A stretch of 64,000 nucleotides of DNA from Verrucomicrobiia bacterium (GCA_030430455.1 JAUIJB010000003.1:34116-98115), one strand, 5' to 3'; shown: positions 24,293 to 33,659, counted from the stretch's first letter. Notes: generated by a model not told the origin, from the letters alone. A program made the numbers and translations.

Positions 24293-24811
24293 TCAGCGCG
24301 CCGCCGCCATCTCCTCGATCATGCTGTTCACCGGGATGCCGCCGATGCGGTAGCCCGCGTCGTCGGTGAGCAGGTCGAAGCTGCGGGAGATGCCGCGGAC
24401 GGCCTCGACCGAGAGGAGACGGTTGCCGGCGACCTCATCGCCGGCCGCAAGATCCTCCGCCGGGACACCATCGACGCGGTGGCGGCGGGAGAGCACCAGG
24501 GTGGCTCCGTTTTCAAAGCCAAGCCGGAGGTGCCCGGGGCGTGACGGCTCCTCGTGGTACTGGTGAACCTGGCGGACCACCACGACCTCGCCGCGATAGC
24601 CGGTGACGAGGTCCCCGGTGGACAAATCCTCCACCGCCACCGGGCCGGCCGGGGTGTCGATGAGACTGCCCTCCGCCAGGCAGCCGAACTGCAGCTTAAG
24701 CAGCCCCGCGCTCGCGGCGGTCCCCAGCAGGTTGCAGCTCGGACTGGTCAGGCAGAGGCCAAGGGTGGCGGCGAGGACGGCGATCCGGCGGAGCTGGGAG
24801 GAGAGAATCAT
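24293..24811 (-). CDS. lipoprotein with a free-standing Hint (intein-like) domain
   Basis: A 172-residue protein. The N-terminus is a lipoprotein signal (LGLCLTSPSC) with Cys as the likely lipid anchor. From residue about 45 a Hint domain fills the rest. Its start block is GCLAEGSLIDTPAGPVAVEDL with GDLV, block B is LVLSRRHRVDG, and the end block is FDLLTDDAGYRIGGIPVNS. The splicing-type Cys1 and the late Asn-Ser pair are kept, but the penultimate His is replaced (PVN for VHN). Only nine residues follow. Hint domains cleave or splice proteins. With so little flanking sequence this may be a regulatory or degenerate form. Confidence 0.72.
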   Translation of the reverse strand: MILSSQLRRIAVLAATLGLCLTSPSCNLLGTAASAGLLKLQFGCLAEGSLIDTPAGPVAVEDLSTGDLVTGYRGEVVVVRQVHQYHEEPSRPGHLRLGFENGATLVLSRRHRVDGVPAEDLAAGDEVAGNRLLSVEAVRGISRSFDLLTDDAGYRIGGIPVNSMIEEMAAAR

Positions 24812-25059
24812 GGCAAGTCTGGACCGCCCGATCCGGGAGCGGGACCGGCTGTGGCCAGCGGCTTTCCCACCGATCCGCCTCGATTGCAAACCCATTGGGG
24901 GTCATCCTTCCCGGAGATTCGGCCCCTTCGCAGCCGATTTGCCACCACTCAGGGCCAGTCCCGAGACGCCGGGGAGGTTATCGCCTGGGCGCACCAGCTC
25001 CAAGTCGGCGCTGACCTCCATCAGCGCCCGGGCCGCCGGTATCGCCGACGACCGGCGAT

Positions 25060-26565
25060 TTACGACTCCTCCGGCTCGCGCAGCGTCAGGGCGCCGGTCG
25101 GGCAGGCGGCGACAGCCTCCCCGGCGGCGACGCGCAGCGCATCGGACAGCCTGCCGTGGAAGGGCACGCCGAGATGGACGTCGAAGCCGCGGCCGATGAA
25201 GGTGAGCCCGAGGGTCTCCGCGTGGTCGCCGGCGACCCGGATGCAGTTGCCGCAGCGGATGCACTTGGCGGGCTCGAAGCGGACCAGCGGGTGCTCGATG
25301 TTGCGCGAGTAGCGCAGGCGCTCGCCGCTGCTGAAGCGGTTCGGGTTGACGCCGTGGTCGACCGCGAGCTGGCGCAGCCTGCAGGAATCCGCCTTGGCGC
25401 AGTGGCACAGCACGCAGCGCCTCGACTCGGCGATGGCGTGGTCGATATCGGCCGGCTCCCCGCGGGGGGCGCGTGACGACTCGAGCAGGAACTCGTCCAT
25501 CTCGCCCTCGAGCAGCCGGCCCATGAAGACCGAGAAGGGCTTCGGCGGACGCCGCACCGGCCGGCCACGGAGGTGCTGGTCGATGCAGCTGGCCACCGCC
25601 TTGCCATCGGCCACCGACTGCACCGGCTTGCCCTTCGGCCGCAGCACGCGACCGGCGGCGAACACGCCGGGTGCGCCGGCGAGCATCATGCTCTCCTTGC
25701 CGACCTCCGGCGGTACCCCGCCCGGCCCGGTCGCCACCAGCACGGCGTCGAAGCCGTCGAGCAACTCCGGGGGGGCGTCGACCGGCTCGCCGCAGCGGAA
25801 CTCGACGCCGGCGCTCCCGATCCGGTCGATCTCGGCATCGAGCACCTCGGCGGCGACGTCCGGGTGGTCGCGGCGGATGCTTCCGCCCGGCCGGTCGGCG
25901 GACTCGAAGACCACCGCGCGGTGACCCTGCCGGGCGAGGAACCAGGCCGCCGACAAGCCGGTGAAGCCGCTGCCGACGATGGCGACGCGACCGCCGCGGG
26001 CGGGGGCCGCCGGGGGCGTGCGGGGTGGTCCGGCGGCGCGCTCGGTGTCGATGGCGTGAAGCACCAGCCCGGCGATCGCGACCGGCTCGTCGCGGGTGCC
26101 GCGCCGGCAGCCCGACTCGCAAGGCCGGTGGCACACCCGGCACAGGACGCCGGGCAGGGCGAGGTCGCGGCGGATGACCCCGGCGGCCTCGCCGGTCCGT
26201 CCGTGGCGCAGGTGCTCGAGCACCGCGGGGATCGTCAACTGGGCCGGGCAGATCCGCTGGCAGGGCGACAGGCAGTCGCCGAGGTGGTCGCTGAACAACA
26301 ACTCAAGCGCCATCCGCCGCGCGGCCCGGACTTCTTCGCTCGCCGACTCGACCTCCATCCCGTCGACCACCCGCGAGGCGCAGGACGGGATGAACTGGCC
26401 GCTGTGCTTCAGCTTCACCGCGCAGACCATGCACGAGGCGCCGGCCTCGAAGCCCTCGAGGTGGCAGAGGGTCGGGATCTCGATCCCGGCCGCCCGCGCC
26501 GCCTGCAGGATGGTGGCCCCCTCCCCGGCGGGGACGGTGCGGCCGTCGATGGTGATGTGGTTCAT
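25060..26565 (-). CDS. NuoG/HydA-like ferredoxin fused to a shortened GltD-like flavoprotein
   Basis: A 501-residue cytoplasmic protein. Residues 1-80 are a plant-type 2Fe-2S domain (CHLEGFEAGASCMVCAV). Residues 90-170 are the cluster region seen in the GltD/NuoG family (CLSPCQRICP, CRVCHRPCESGCRRG). An FAD-binding Rossmann motif follows (VAIVGSGFTGLSAAWF). The FAD domain passes almost directly from VLVATGPGG to GVFAAGR, so the NAD(P)H-binding insert of GltD is missing. The C-terminus has a CIRCGNCIRV cluster motif and a NuoG-like end. It would pass electrons between iron-sulfur centres and FAD. It is the last gene of the redox cluster, 42 bases after the NuoEF fusion. Confidence 0.82.
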   Translation of the reverse strand: MNHITIDGRTVPAGEGATILQAARAAGIEIPTLCHLEGFEAGASCMVCAVKLKHSGQFIPSCASRVVDGMEVESASEEVRAARRMALELLFSDHLGDCLSPCQRICPAQLTIPAVLEHLRHGRTGEAAGVIRRDLALPGVLCRVCHRPCESGCRRGTRDEPVAIAGLVLHAIDTERAAGPPRTPPAAPARGGRVAIVGSGFTGLSAAWFLARQGHRAVVFESADRPGGSIRRDHPDVAAEVLDAEIDRIGSAGVEFRCGEPVDAPPELLDGFDAVLVATGPGGVPPEVGKESMMLAGAPGVFAAGRVLRPKGKPVQSVADGKAVASCIDQHLRGRPVRRPPKPFSVFMGRLLEGEMDEFLLESSRAPRGEPADIDHAIAESRRCVLCHCAKADSCRLRQLAVDHGVNPNRFSSGERLRYSRNIEHPLVRFEPAKCIRCGNCIRVAGDHAETLGLTFIGRGFDVHLGVPFHGRLSDALRVAAGEAVAACPTGALTLREPEES

Positions 26566-26607
26566 GGCGGGCGGAAGTCGGTCTTGCAGGTTCCGGGTGG
26601 CGTTCGT

Positions 26608-28983
26608 CTAGGGGCTGGCCACCTCGATCGCGTCCTCGGGGCACGCTTCCAGGCAGGCGTTGCAGCGGGTGCAGCGGGAGTCGTCGATGACGTGGCGACG
26701 GTAGGGAGTGGCGGGGATCGCGTCGGCCGGGCAGGCCTGGGCGCACAGCGTGCAGCCGACGCAGCCGGGGGTGACCGAGTAGCGGATGAGCTCGCGGCAT
26801 TTGCCGGCCGGGCAGCGGCCGTCGAGGTGGGCCTCGAACTCGCCTCGGAAGTGCGCGATGGCGGTGAGCACCGGGTTCGGCGCGGTCTTGCCGAGGCCGC
26901 AGAGCGAGGCCCGCTTCACCATCTCCGAGAGTTCCAGGAGTTCGTCGAGGTCCTTGCGCTTCGCCTTGCCCGCCACCAACCGGTCGAGGATGTCGAGCAT
27001 GCGGCGGGTGCCGATGCGGCAGAAGGTGCACTTGCCGCAGGACTCGCACTGGCAGAACTCGAGGAAATAGCGAGCCACCGAGACCATGCAGTCGTGGCGG
27101 TCGAGCACGATCAGCCCGCCCGAACCCATGATCGCGCCGACGCCGGCGAGTGACTCGTAGTCGACCGCCGTGTCGGCCAGCGCCGCCGGCACGCAGCCGC
27201 CGGAGGGCCCGCCGATCAGCACCGCCTTGAAGGGCGACCCGTCGGGCGTGCCGCCGCCGATGTCGTCGACGATCTCACGGATGCTCAGCCCCATCGGCAC
27301 CTCGATCAGCCCGCCGCGGGCGACCTTCCCCGCCAGCGCGAAGACCTTGGTCCCCTTGCTCTTCGCGGTGCCGATGACCGCGAAGGCACCCGCGCCGTGG
27401 CGCAGGATCCACGGCAGGTTGGCGTAGGTCTCGACGTTGTTGATCAGGGTGGGCCGACCGTGCAGGCCCCGCTCGGCGGGAAACGGCGGCTTGAGGCGCG
27501 GGATGCCGCGCCGGCCTTCCATCGACTCGAGCATCGCGGTCTCCTCGCCGCAGACAAAGGCCCCGGCCCCCTCGAAGAGCTCGAGCTCGAGGGACATCCC
27601 CGAGCCGAGGAGATCGCGCCCGAGGAAGCCCCGCTCGCGGCAGATGCGCAGGGCCTCGCGCAGCCGCTCGACCGCCGCCGGGTACTCGGCGCGGACGTAG
27701 AGGTAGCCGTGGTCGGCGCCGACCGCGTAGGCGGCGATCGCCATTCCCTCGATCACCCGGAACGGGAAGGACTCCATCAGCATGCGGTCCATGAAGGCAC
27801 CGGGGTCGCCCTCGTCGCCGTTGCAGATGACCTCGCGTCGCCCGGCCGCGGTGCCCGCGACCACGCGCCACTTGCGGCCGGTCGGGAACCCCGCCCCACC
27901 CCGGCCACGCAGGCCGCTGCGCTCGACCTCGTCGATGACCTCCCCGGGCGACAGGCCGTCGAGGCACTTGCGCAGGCCGGCGAAGCCGCCGTGGGCGAGG
28001 TAGTCGTCGAGGTCGAGCGGGTCGAGCCGGCCGTAGTGCTCGGTGGCGATGTGCGTCTGGCGACCGAAGAAGGCGGCCACCGGCGGCGGCGGTTCGAGCT
28101 CCTCCGTGGCCGCCTCCACCGTCGCCCCGGCGAGCTGCCCGAGGACTCGCGCCGCGCCGTGGCGGATCCGCGGCCACCACCCGGGCGGGCGGAAGTAGCG
28201 CAGCAAGGTCGGCTCGACCTGGCCGGCGGCGAGTCCGGAGAGCTGCACGGCGGGCATCCCCGGCCGGGCGATCTCGATCATCGGCGTGCGGTCGCACATG
28301 ACGACGCAGCCGACCCGCCTCACCGCCACCGGCAGCCGGCGCCGGCGGATGGTCTCGCGCAGCGCGTCGTGGGTTGCGCCGCAGCCGCGGGCGATGCAAC
28401 ACGAGTCGAGACACAGGCGGACCTCGCCGGCGGGGTGGGCCGGAACCCCGGGCGGCCGCGCCGGCTTGCGGGCCCGCTTGCGGATGCCCGCCTCCTCGCG
28501 ACGGAAGTCATCGATCAAGCGGGCGGCCCGCTCGCGGTTCAGCTGGCCGTGGGTCCGCTCGTCGAGCTGCACCACCGGGGCGAGCGTGCAACAGCCGACG
28601 CAGAAGACCTTTTCCAGCGTGAACTCGCGCGCCGCGTCGGTGTCCTCGCCCGGCGCCAGGCCGAGTTGACCGGCAAGCGCCTCGTGGACGACCTCGGCCC
28701 CACGGATGTGGCAGGCCGTGCCGTTGCACACGCGGATGTGGTGGCGGCCCATCGGCCGGTGACGGAACTGCGCGTAAAAGGTGGCGACCCCGGCCAGCGT
28801 CGCCGGCTCGATCCCGGTCAGCTGGCAGACCCGCTCGAGCGCGGGCTCGGGCAGGTAACGGTAGTGCTCCTGCAGTTGCTGCAGGATGGGCAGGGCCTGG
28901 TCGCCGTCGCCACCGAGCCGCGCGACCACCTCGTCGACATGGGTCAGATCGACCTCCGGGGCCGGCTGGAGTTCAGTCGCCAT
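26608..28983 (-). CDS. NuoE-NuoF (HydC-HydB-like) fusion, NADH-binding iron-sulfur flavoprotein
   Basis: A 791-residue protein. Residues 1-165 are NuoE-like with 2Fe-2S ligands (VCNGTACH and FCVGCC). Residues 190-280 are a second thioredoxin-like 2Fe-2S domain (CLDSCCIARGC, VGCVVMC). Residues about 310-720 are NuoF-like, with FMN/NADH motifs GLRGRGGAGFPTGRKW, CNGDEGDPGAFMDR and GAGAFVCGEETAML, and the 4Fe-4S motif CESCGKCTFCRIG. The end carries two 4Fe-4S motifs (CVGCTLCAQACP, CTRCNACLEACP). This equals HydC and HydB of bifurcating hydrogenases joined in one chain. It should be the NAD(H) entry or exit. It overlaps the PQQ gene by 11 bases. Confidence 0.86.
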   Translation of the reverse strand: MATELQPAPEVDLTHVDEVVARLGGDGDQALPILQQLQEHYRYLPEPALERVCQLTGIEPATLAGVATFYAQFRHRPMGRHHIRVCNGTACHIRGAEVVHEALAGQLGLAPGEDTDAAREFTLEKVFCVGCCTLAPVVQLDERTHGQLNRERAARLIDDFRREEAGIRKRARKPARPPGVPAHPAGEVRLCLDSCCIARGCGATHDALRETIRRRRLPVAVRRVGCVVMCDRTPMIEIARPGMPAVQLSGLAAGQVEPTLLRYFRPPGWWPRIRHGAARVLGQLAGATVEAATEELEPPPPVAAFFGRQTHIATEHYGRLDPLDLDDYLAHGGFAGLRKCLDGLSPGEVIDEVERSGLRGRGGAGFPTGRKWRVVAGTAAGRREVICNGDEGDPGAFMDRMLMESFPFRVIEGMAIAAYAVGADHGYLYVRAEYPAAVERLREALRICRERGFLGRDLLGSGMSLELELFEGAGAFVCGEETAMLESMEGRRGIPRLKPPFPAERGLHGRPTLINNVETYANLPWILRHGAGAFAVIGTAKSKGTKVFALAGKVARGGLIEVPMGLSIREIVDDIGGGTPDGSPFKAVLIGGPSGGCVPAALADTAVDYESLAGVGAIMGSGGLIVLDRHDCMVSVARYFLEFCQCESCGKCTFCRIGTRRMLDILDRLVAGKAKRKDLDELLELSEMVKRASLCGLGKTAPNPVLTAIAHFRGEFEAHLDGRCPAGKCRELIRYSVTPGCVGCTLCAQACPADAIPATPYRRHVIDDSRCTRCNACLEACPEDAIEVASP

Positions 28984-30754
28984 CGCTTCCCATCGCGTAG
29001 AGGTGTTCCCGTCCCCGCAGGTAGACCCGCCCCGGGCCGAAGGCCGGCGAGGCGCCGATCTCCTCGCCCAGCGGGTGCCTGGCCAGCTCGCGGAAGCCGT
29101 CGCCACCGGCCTCGCCGACAATCATCTCACCCTCCCTCGTGAGCAGCCACAGCCGGCCGTTGACCAGACTGGGCGAAGCCTGGAAGTCGTCCTCGAGGTC
29201 GTGTTCCCAAAGGGCCTTGCCGGTCGCGGCGTCATAGGCGAACAGCCGGCCGAAGACGAGGGTGTAGACCCGCTGGCCATCGCCAAGCAGGCTGCAGACA
29301 TCCGGGTAGTCATCCTCGTCGCGCCGCCACCGGACCCGGTGGTCGGCGACCCCGCCGCGGGCGGCGACGTCCACCGCGATGAGGCACGAGCCGTCGCTCG
29401 CGAACCAGGCGACGCCGTCGTGGTAGGCCGGCGAGGGCGCGACGTCGCCCGACATCGCCTCGAGCTTCCACAACTCGGCGCCGTCGGCCGGGTCGTAGGC
29501 GATGATCCAGGGGTCGGCGGCGGTGAGCACCTGGGGCTGTCCGGCGTGCTCGATCACCAGCGGGGTGACCCACGAGCTCGACACCGGACGATCGGTCGAC
29601 CAGCGCGTCTCGCCGCTGGCGACATCGAGCGCGAGGATCCGTGACTTGCCGTCACCGGCGCTGCCGCGGTCGTAGACGACGATCACCAGGTTGCGCCACA
29701 TCGCCAGCGAGGTGGCATGGCCGTAGGGGTTGTCGGGCGCGCCGAGGTGGCGGGCCCACAGCGGTTCACCGTCGATGCCGACCCCGGCGATCTCACCATT
29801 GGCGAACATCGCCACCACGTGGCGGCCGTCCGTCACCGCCGTCGGCGCGGCGAAGCCGGTCTCCTCCATCACCTGCGGTGGCTCGCCGCGGCTGCCCTGC
29901 GGGGTGCTCACCGGGGCCTCCCAAAGGATCGCGCCGCTGGCGGCATCGATGCCGTAGATCACCCGCTCGTCGGCGCTGGCACCGGTGAGGAAGATCCGCT
30001 CGCCCCACACCACCGGCGAGTTCTCGCCGGGCAGCGGGATGGCCGTCTTCCACAGCACGTTGTCGCCGCTGCCGCCGTCCCACGACGGCGGCAGGTCCGC
30101 GATCTCCGCCACGCCCGTTCCCTCCGGACCGCGGAAGCGCGGCCAGTTGGCCGCCCAGGCCGCCGGCTCCGGCCACCAGGCTTCGTCCGCCCGGCCCATT
30201 CCGGCCATCTGCGCCGACGGAGCCGGGTCGTCGCCGGCGGGCGTTACCGCCGCGGGCGGCCACCACTGGCGGGTCCGGCCGCCGACCATCGTGGCGGCCA
30301 TGCCGACGAGCAGCGCCAGGCTGCCCCCGACCGCGGCGCCGGCGCGACCGGCCGACCTGCGGCGGTCCATCGGCCCGGGCGCCGGCCCCGCAGGTCGATC
30401 GCCCCGCAGGTGACGGGCGAGGTGGAGCGCCGCGATGAACAACACCGCACCCCCGAGCAGGAGATAGCCACCCCGCCCGGCGAAGCCCTCGCGACGGAAG
30501 TACTCCAGGCGCAGTTGTTGGTCGAGCGCACGGATCTCCTCCTTCAGCGCCGCGTTCCCCGGGTCCTCCCGCAGGCGGGCCTTCAGCGGGGCGAGAACTT
30601 CGGCCTCGACCAGCCGGATCCGCTCGTCGCCGTGCTCGATCCGCGCGCCGTTGAACCACAACAGGCCGGCCAGCACCGCGCAGAACACGCCGGCGACGAC
30701 CGCGACCCGCCGGGTGGCCACCAGCAGGGTCCTGCGCCGTGAACCCTCAGGCAC
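28973..30754 (-). CDS. membrane-anchored PQQ-type beta-propeller protein
   Basis: A 593-residue protein from GTG 30754, which sits five bases after a GGAGG ribosome-binding site. Three N-terminal hydrophobic segments (near residues 10-30, 85-105 and 120-140), with a coiled-coil-like acidic region between the first two, precede a propeller of about 400 residues. The propeller has repeated blades such as GIDAASGAILWEAPV, ALDVASGETRWS and AYDAATGKALWE. Similar folds hold PQQ in quinoprotein dehydrogenases, but other members are non-enzymatic scaffolds. No dehydrogenase metal site was identified. It overlaps the upstream NapH-like gene by eight bases, so it is probably the periplasmic partner of that membrane protein. 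Confidence 0.75.
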   Translation of the reverse strand: MPEGSRRRTLLVATRRVAVVAGVFCAVLAGLLWFNGARIEHGDERIRLVEAEVLAPLKARLREDPGNAALKEEIRALDQQLRLEYFRREGFAGRGGYLLLGGAVLFIAALHLARHLRGDRPAGPAPGPMDRRRSAGRAGAAVGGSLALLVGMAATMVGGRTRQWWPPAAVTPAGDDPAPSAQMAGMGRADEAWWPEPAAWAANWPRFRGPEGTGVAEIADLPPSWDGGSGDNVLWKTAIPLPGENSPVVWGERIFLTGASADERVIYGIDAASGAILWEAPVSTPQGSRGEPPQVMEETGFAAPTAVTDGRHVVAMFANGEIAGVGIDGEPLWARHLGAPDNPYGHATSLAMWRNLVIVVYDRGSAGDGKSRILALDVASGETRWSTDRPVSSSWVTPLVIEHAGQPQVLTAADPWIIAYDPADGAELWKLEAMSGDVAPSPAYHDGVAWFASDGSCLIAVDVAARGGVADHRVRWRRDEDDYPDVCSLLGDGQRVYTLVFGRLFAYDAATGKALWEHDLEDDFQASPSLVNGRLWLLTREGEMIVGEAGGDGFRELARHPLGEEIGASPAFGPGRVYLRGREHLYAMGSDGD

Positions 30755-32045
30755 GGGCACCTCCTTCCTCGCCGAGGTCGACGACTTCGCCGCGCCGGAC
30801 GCGCTCGTAGGGGCAGGCCGAAAAACAGCGGGCGCAGGACACGCAGTCGGCCGGGTCGGTCTCGTAGTCGGCGGTCGCCCGCGGGAAGCGGACACGCACG
30901 AGGTGCCCCGCGACCACCACCCCGAACAGGGCACCGAGCAGCCGGCCGAGGAGCAACGAGCGCTCCTCGAGGTCGGCGACCGCCGTTGCCAGCGCGTTGC
31001 GGTCCGCCCCGGCGTGGCGCCAGGCGACGATCTCGTCCGGCGCCGGATCCGGCAGGGTGCCGGCCCCGGCCATGGCCACCTGCTCGGCGAGCTTGCCGGT
31101 CGGATGCCAGGCCACGCTCGCCAGGCCGACCTTGCCCCCCAGCCAGCCGAAGACCAGCACCGCGAGCGGGACCAGCGCGACCCGCAGCAACAGGCGCGCA
31201 CGGGCGTCCGGGTCGCGCGGGGGAAAGCCGCCCGTCGGCGGCTGAATCGCCCCGTGCGGGCAGGCATCCTCGCACAGGCGGTAGCGCGAGCAGTGGTCGG
31301 GCGTGACCGACGGCCGGAAGCACGACACCCGCGACAGCAGCCCGAGCAGGGCTCCGTACGGGCAGAGCCAGCGGCAGTAGGGCCGGCCGACGAACATCGA
31401 CAGCAGCAGCAGGGCACCGCCGAGCAGCAGCATGCCGCGCGGTCCCCCCATGCGGAAGATGCCGACGAAGGGGTCGTATTTGCAGATGATGAACAGCCCC
31501 CCGGTGGCCGCCAGCAGGATCGCGAGGGCCAGGTAGAGCCACGGCAGCAGGCGCAGCGACTGGTCGAGCCAGTGCGGCACCTTGAGCGGGCGCAGCAGGA
31601 CCAGCTCCTGGATCGCGCCGTGCGGGCAGACCCCGGCGCAGAACCCGCGGCCCCACACCAGGGCGACGAGCAGCGGCAGGCTGAAGAAGGCGATGACCGC
31701 CAGCGGGACCGCATGGCCCGGGTCCGCCAAGCCGAGGGCGACGTTCTGCACCGAGCCGATCGCGCACACGCAGCCGCGGCGCCAGAACCCGAAGTAGGCG
31801 AGCGCCGCGAGCGACAGGATCACCAGGCCCTTGCGCGAGCGCAATCGCAGCGAGATCCACGAGGCCAGCCCGAGGCCGAGCGCCAAGGCGGCGACGTCGA
31901 CCCACGCCTGCGTGCGCGCCCGCGACTCCGGCACCACGGTCTGCGGAATCTCGTGGCCGCCGCTGAAGTCCGGCGGCGGGAAGCGCTCGATGCCGAGCAG
32001 CGGCAGCGCCGAGGCGAGCAGGGCCAGCAGGATCAGCGCCCTCAT
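30747..32045 (-). CDS. NapH/NosR-like membrane protein with 4Fe-4S clusters
   Basis: A 432-residue polytopic protein with about seven membrane helices. The NapH-family cysteine sets are present: WGRGFCAGVCPHGAI and VGRPYCRWLCPYGAL. Ferredoxin-type motifs follow (CSRYRLCEDACPHGA, and at the C-terminus CVSCARCFSACP). Members move electrons between the quinone pool and periplasmic or cytoplasmic partners in nitrate, nitrous oxide and other respirations. Here it would link the soluble module to the exported ferredoxin. ATG 32045 overlaps the upstream TGA as ATGA. Confidence 0.85.
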   Translation of the reverse strand: MRALILLALLASALPLLGIERFPPPDFSGGHEIPQTVVPESRARTQAWVDVAALALGLGLASWISLRLRSRKGLVILSLAALAYFGFWRRGCVCAIGSVQNVALGLADPGHAVPLAVIAFFSLPLLVALVWGRGFCAGVCPHGAIQELVLLRPLKVPHWLDQSLRLLPWLYLALAILLAATGGLFIICKYDPFVGIFRMGGPRGMLLLGGALLLLSMFVGRPYCRWLCPYGALLGLLSRVSCFRPSVTPDHCSRYRLCEDACPHGAIQPPTGGFPPRDPDARARLLLRVALVPLAVLVFGWLGGKVGLASVAWHPTGKLAEQVAMAGAGTLPDPAPDEIVAWRHAGADRNALATAVADLEERSLLLGRLLGALFGVVVAGHLVRVRFPRATADYETDPADCVSCARCFSACPYERVRRGEVVDLGEEGGARA

Positions 32046-32605
32046 GTTTCCTCCTCTCCACGCAGTCGGTAGGGGGTGGCCCGCGGAACCAGCCGGAACG
32101 CCCCCGCCGGGCAGGCGCCGGCGATGGCGCAGCGGTTGCAGTCGACGCAGCGGTCGTGGTTGACCTGCAGGTAGAGCGAGCCGTTGCCGAACATGTTGCA
32201 GCCCTTCACGCACTTGCCGCAGCCGACGCAGAGGTCGGGCAGGATCCGGTATTCATAATAGGGGTGCTCGATGTAGGTCCGCTCGATCGCAGCGGTCGGG
32301 CAGAGCTGGTTCTCGGCACCCTCGTCGAGCGCGACCGGGTCGGGCTCGAAGTAGCCGGTGCACAGTTCGCAATAGCCGCACATGCCGTGCGAGTGGACCG
32401 TCTTGACCGCCGACACCTCGAGCACGCACTCGGTGGCGCAAAGCCCGCACTGGATGCAGGCGTCCGGGTCGATCTGCCAGACCTCGTCGTCGCGCCGCTC
32501 GCGGGTCGCCAGCGCGCCGGTCGCGCCGCCGATCCCGAGCAGGCCGAGCCCGCGCAGCCCGCCGGAGAGCATCTCGCGGCGGCTCATCGATCCGCCCTCA
32601 GCCAT
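32042..32605 (-). CDS. Tat-exported multi-cluster ferredoxin
   Basis: A 187-residue protein with a twin-arginine signal (SMSRREMLSGGLRGLG) and several 4Fe-4S motifs: CIQCGLCATECV, CGYCELCTGYF with a later Cys, CVGCGKCVKGC and CVDCNRCAIAGACP. This is the NapG/HmcB type of periplasmic ferredoxin that partners NapH-like proteins. It overlaps the NHL gene by eight bases. The start at 32605 could instead be MSRRE at 32587. Confidence 0.85.
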   Translation of the reverse strand: MAEGGSMSRREMLSGGLRGLGLLGIGGATGALATRERRDDEVWQIDPDACIQCGLCATECVLEVSAVKTVHSHGMCGYCELCTGYFEPDPVALDEGAENQLCPTAAIERTYIEHPYYEYRILPDLCVGCGKCVKGCNMFGNGSLYLQVNHDRCVDCNRCAIAGACPAGAFRLVPRATPYRLRGEEET

Positions 32606-33659
32606 CGGACTCCTCCTTCCTCCGCATGACCCGCAGCGTGCCGCCGAGCGAGTCGAGCACGAACACCCGCCCCGCCGCGTCGGCCTCGACGTAGATCCCC
32701 GCGCTCGCTGCCTTCGGCCTGCCGGCTTGGGCGGCCTTGAGGTAGTCGGGAAAGTCCCCGGGGCCGGCGACGATTCCGGTGAAGTCCCCGCGGTCGTCGT
32801 AGGTCTTCACCCGCGGCAGGCCCTTCTCGCCGGTGACGTAGCCGCCGTCCGGAAGCAGGGCGAAGCTGACCGGGTTGCAGCAGCCGCAGAAGCCGTCGAC
32901 CGCGTAGGACGGCCGGCCCCACGAAAGCTCCAGGGTGCCGTCCTGCGTCCACGCCCCGATCCGGTGCTTGCCCGGGTTGGCGATCCGCAGCAGGCCGTCC
33001 GCGGCCAGCCGGACGCAGAAGTACGGGCTCGGCACGACGAAGCCCTCGACGCCCCGGTCGGGGTCGCGCTCGCCGATCACCCCGAGCGTCCGGCCGTCGT
33101 GGTCGAGCACCCGCACGACCCGGCCGCCGGCGTCGGCGAGGTAGACCCGGCCTTCCGCGACCGCCAGCGAGACCGGCAGCACGCCGTCGAGTTCCCACAC
33201 GGCGGCCAGGCCGCCGTCCGGGCCGATCCTCTCGACGCCATCCGGGCGCCCGGCGAGCAGGCCGCCGTCGGCAAGCCCCGCCACGGCGTGGACGGGACCG
33301 TCGATCGCGACGAAGCCGAGCTCGCCGCCGCCGGCATCGAAGCGCCGCACCCCGCCGTCGCCACAGACCAGCAGGTCCCCGCCGGGCGCAAGGGCGAGGT
33401 TGCGGGGACGCTCGAAGCCGGCGTCGAAGCGGGTCACCTCATGCCACTGGACCAGCTCCGGGTCGGAGGCTTGGAAACGGGAAACATCGTAGCTGAACTC
33501 GGGACCCAGCGGCGGCTTGCGGGCCGCGGGCGGGTCACCCGCCGTCTTCCGCGCGGCGATCCCGCCGAGCGCACCGAGCCCGCCGAGCCCGCCACCCCAC
33601 AGGGCGGCGCGCAGCACCTTGCGCCGATGCTGGTCGGCGCCTGACTTTTCATCAGCCAT
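32598..33659 (-). CDS. exported NHL-repeat propeller protein
   Basis: A 353-residue protein with a Tat-like signal (HRRKVLRAALWGG) and a six-bladed NHL propeller: RPRNLALAPGGDLLVCGDG, GRVYLADAGGRVVRVLD, GRVFVLDSLGG. The Cys-rich loop GFCGCCNPVSFALL and TGEKGLPRVKTYDD look conserved enough to be functional, perhaps as a cluster or cofactor contact, but this is inference. The longer frame upstream is rejected because it would overlap the preceding gene deeply. It overlaps its upstream neighbour by eight bases. Confidence 0.78.
   Translation of the reverse strand: MADEKSGADQHRRKVLRAALWGGGLGGLGALGGIAARKTAGDPPAARKPPLGPEFSYDVSRFQASDPELVQWHEVTRFDAGFERPRNLALAPGGDLLVCGDGGVRRFDAGGGELGFVAIDGPVHAVAGLADGGLLAGRPDGVERIGPDGGLAAVWELDGVLPVSLAVAEGRVYLADAGGRVVRVLDHDGRTLGVIGERDPDRGVEGFVVPSPYFCVRLAADGLLRIANPGKHRIGAWTQDGTLELSWGRPSYAVDGFCGCCNPVSFALLPDGGYVTGEKGLPRVKTYDDRGDFTGIVAGPGDFPDYLKAAQAGRPKAASAGIYVEADAAGRVFVLDSLGGTLRVMRRKEESDG

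Noticed and set aside
25060..28983. Electron-bifurcating [FeFe]-hydrogenase
   Set aside because: The NADH and ferredoxin parts are present, but no H-cluster motifs were found and the HydA catalytic domain is replaced by a flavin domain.
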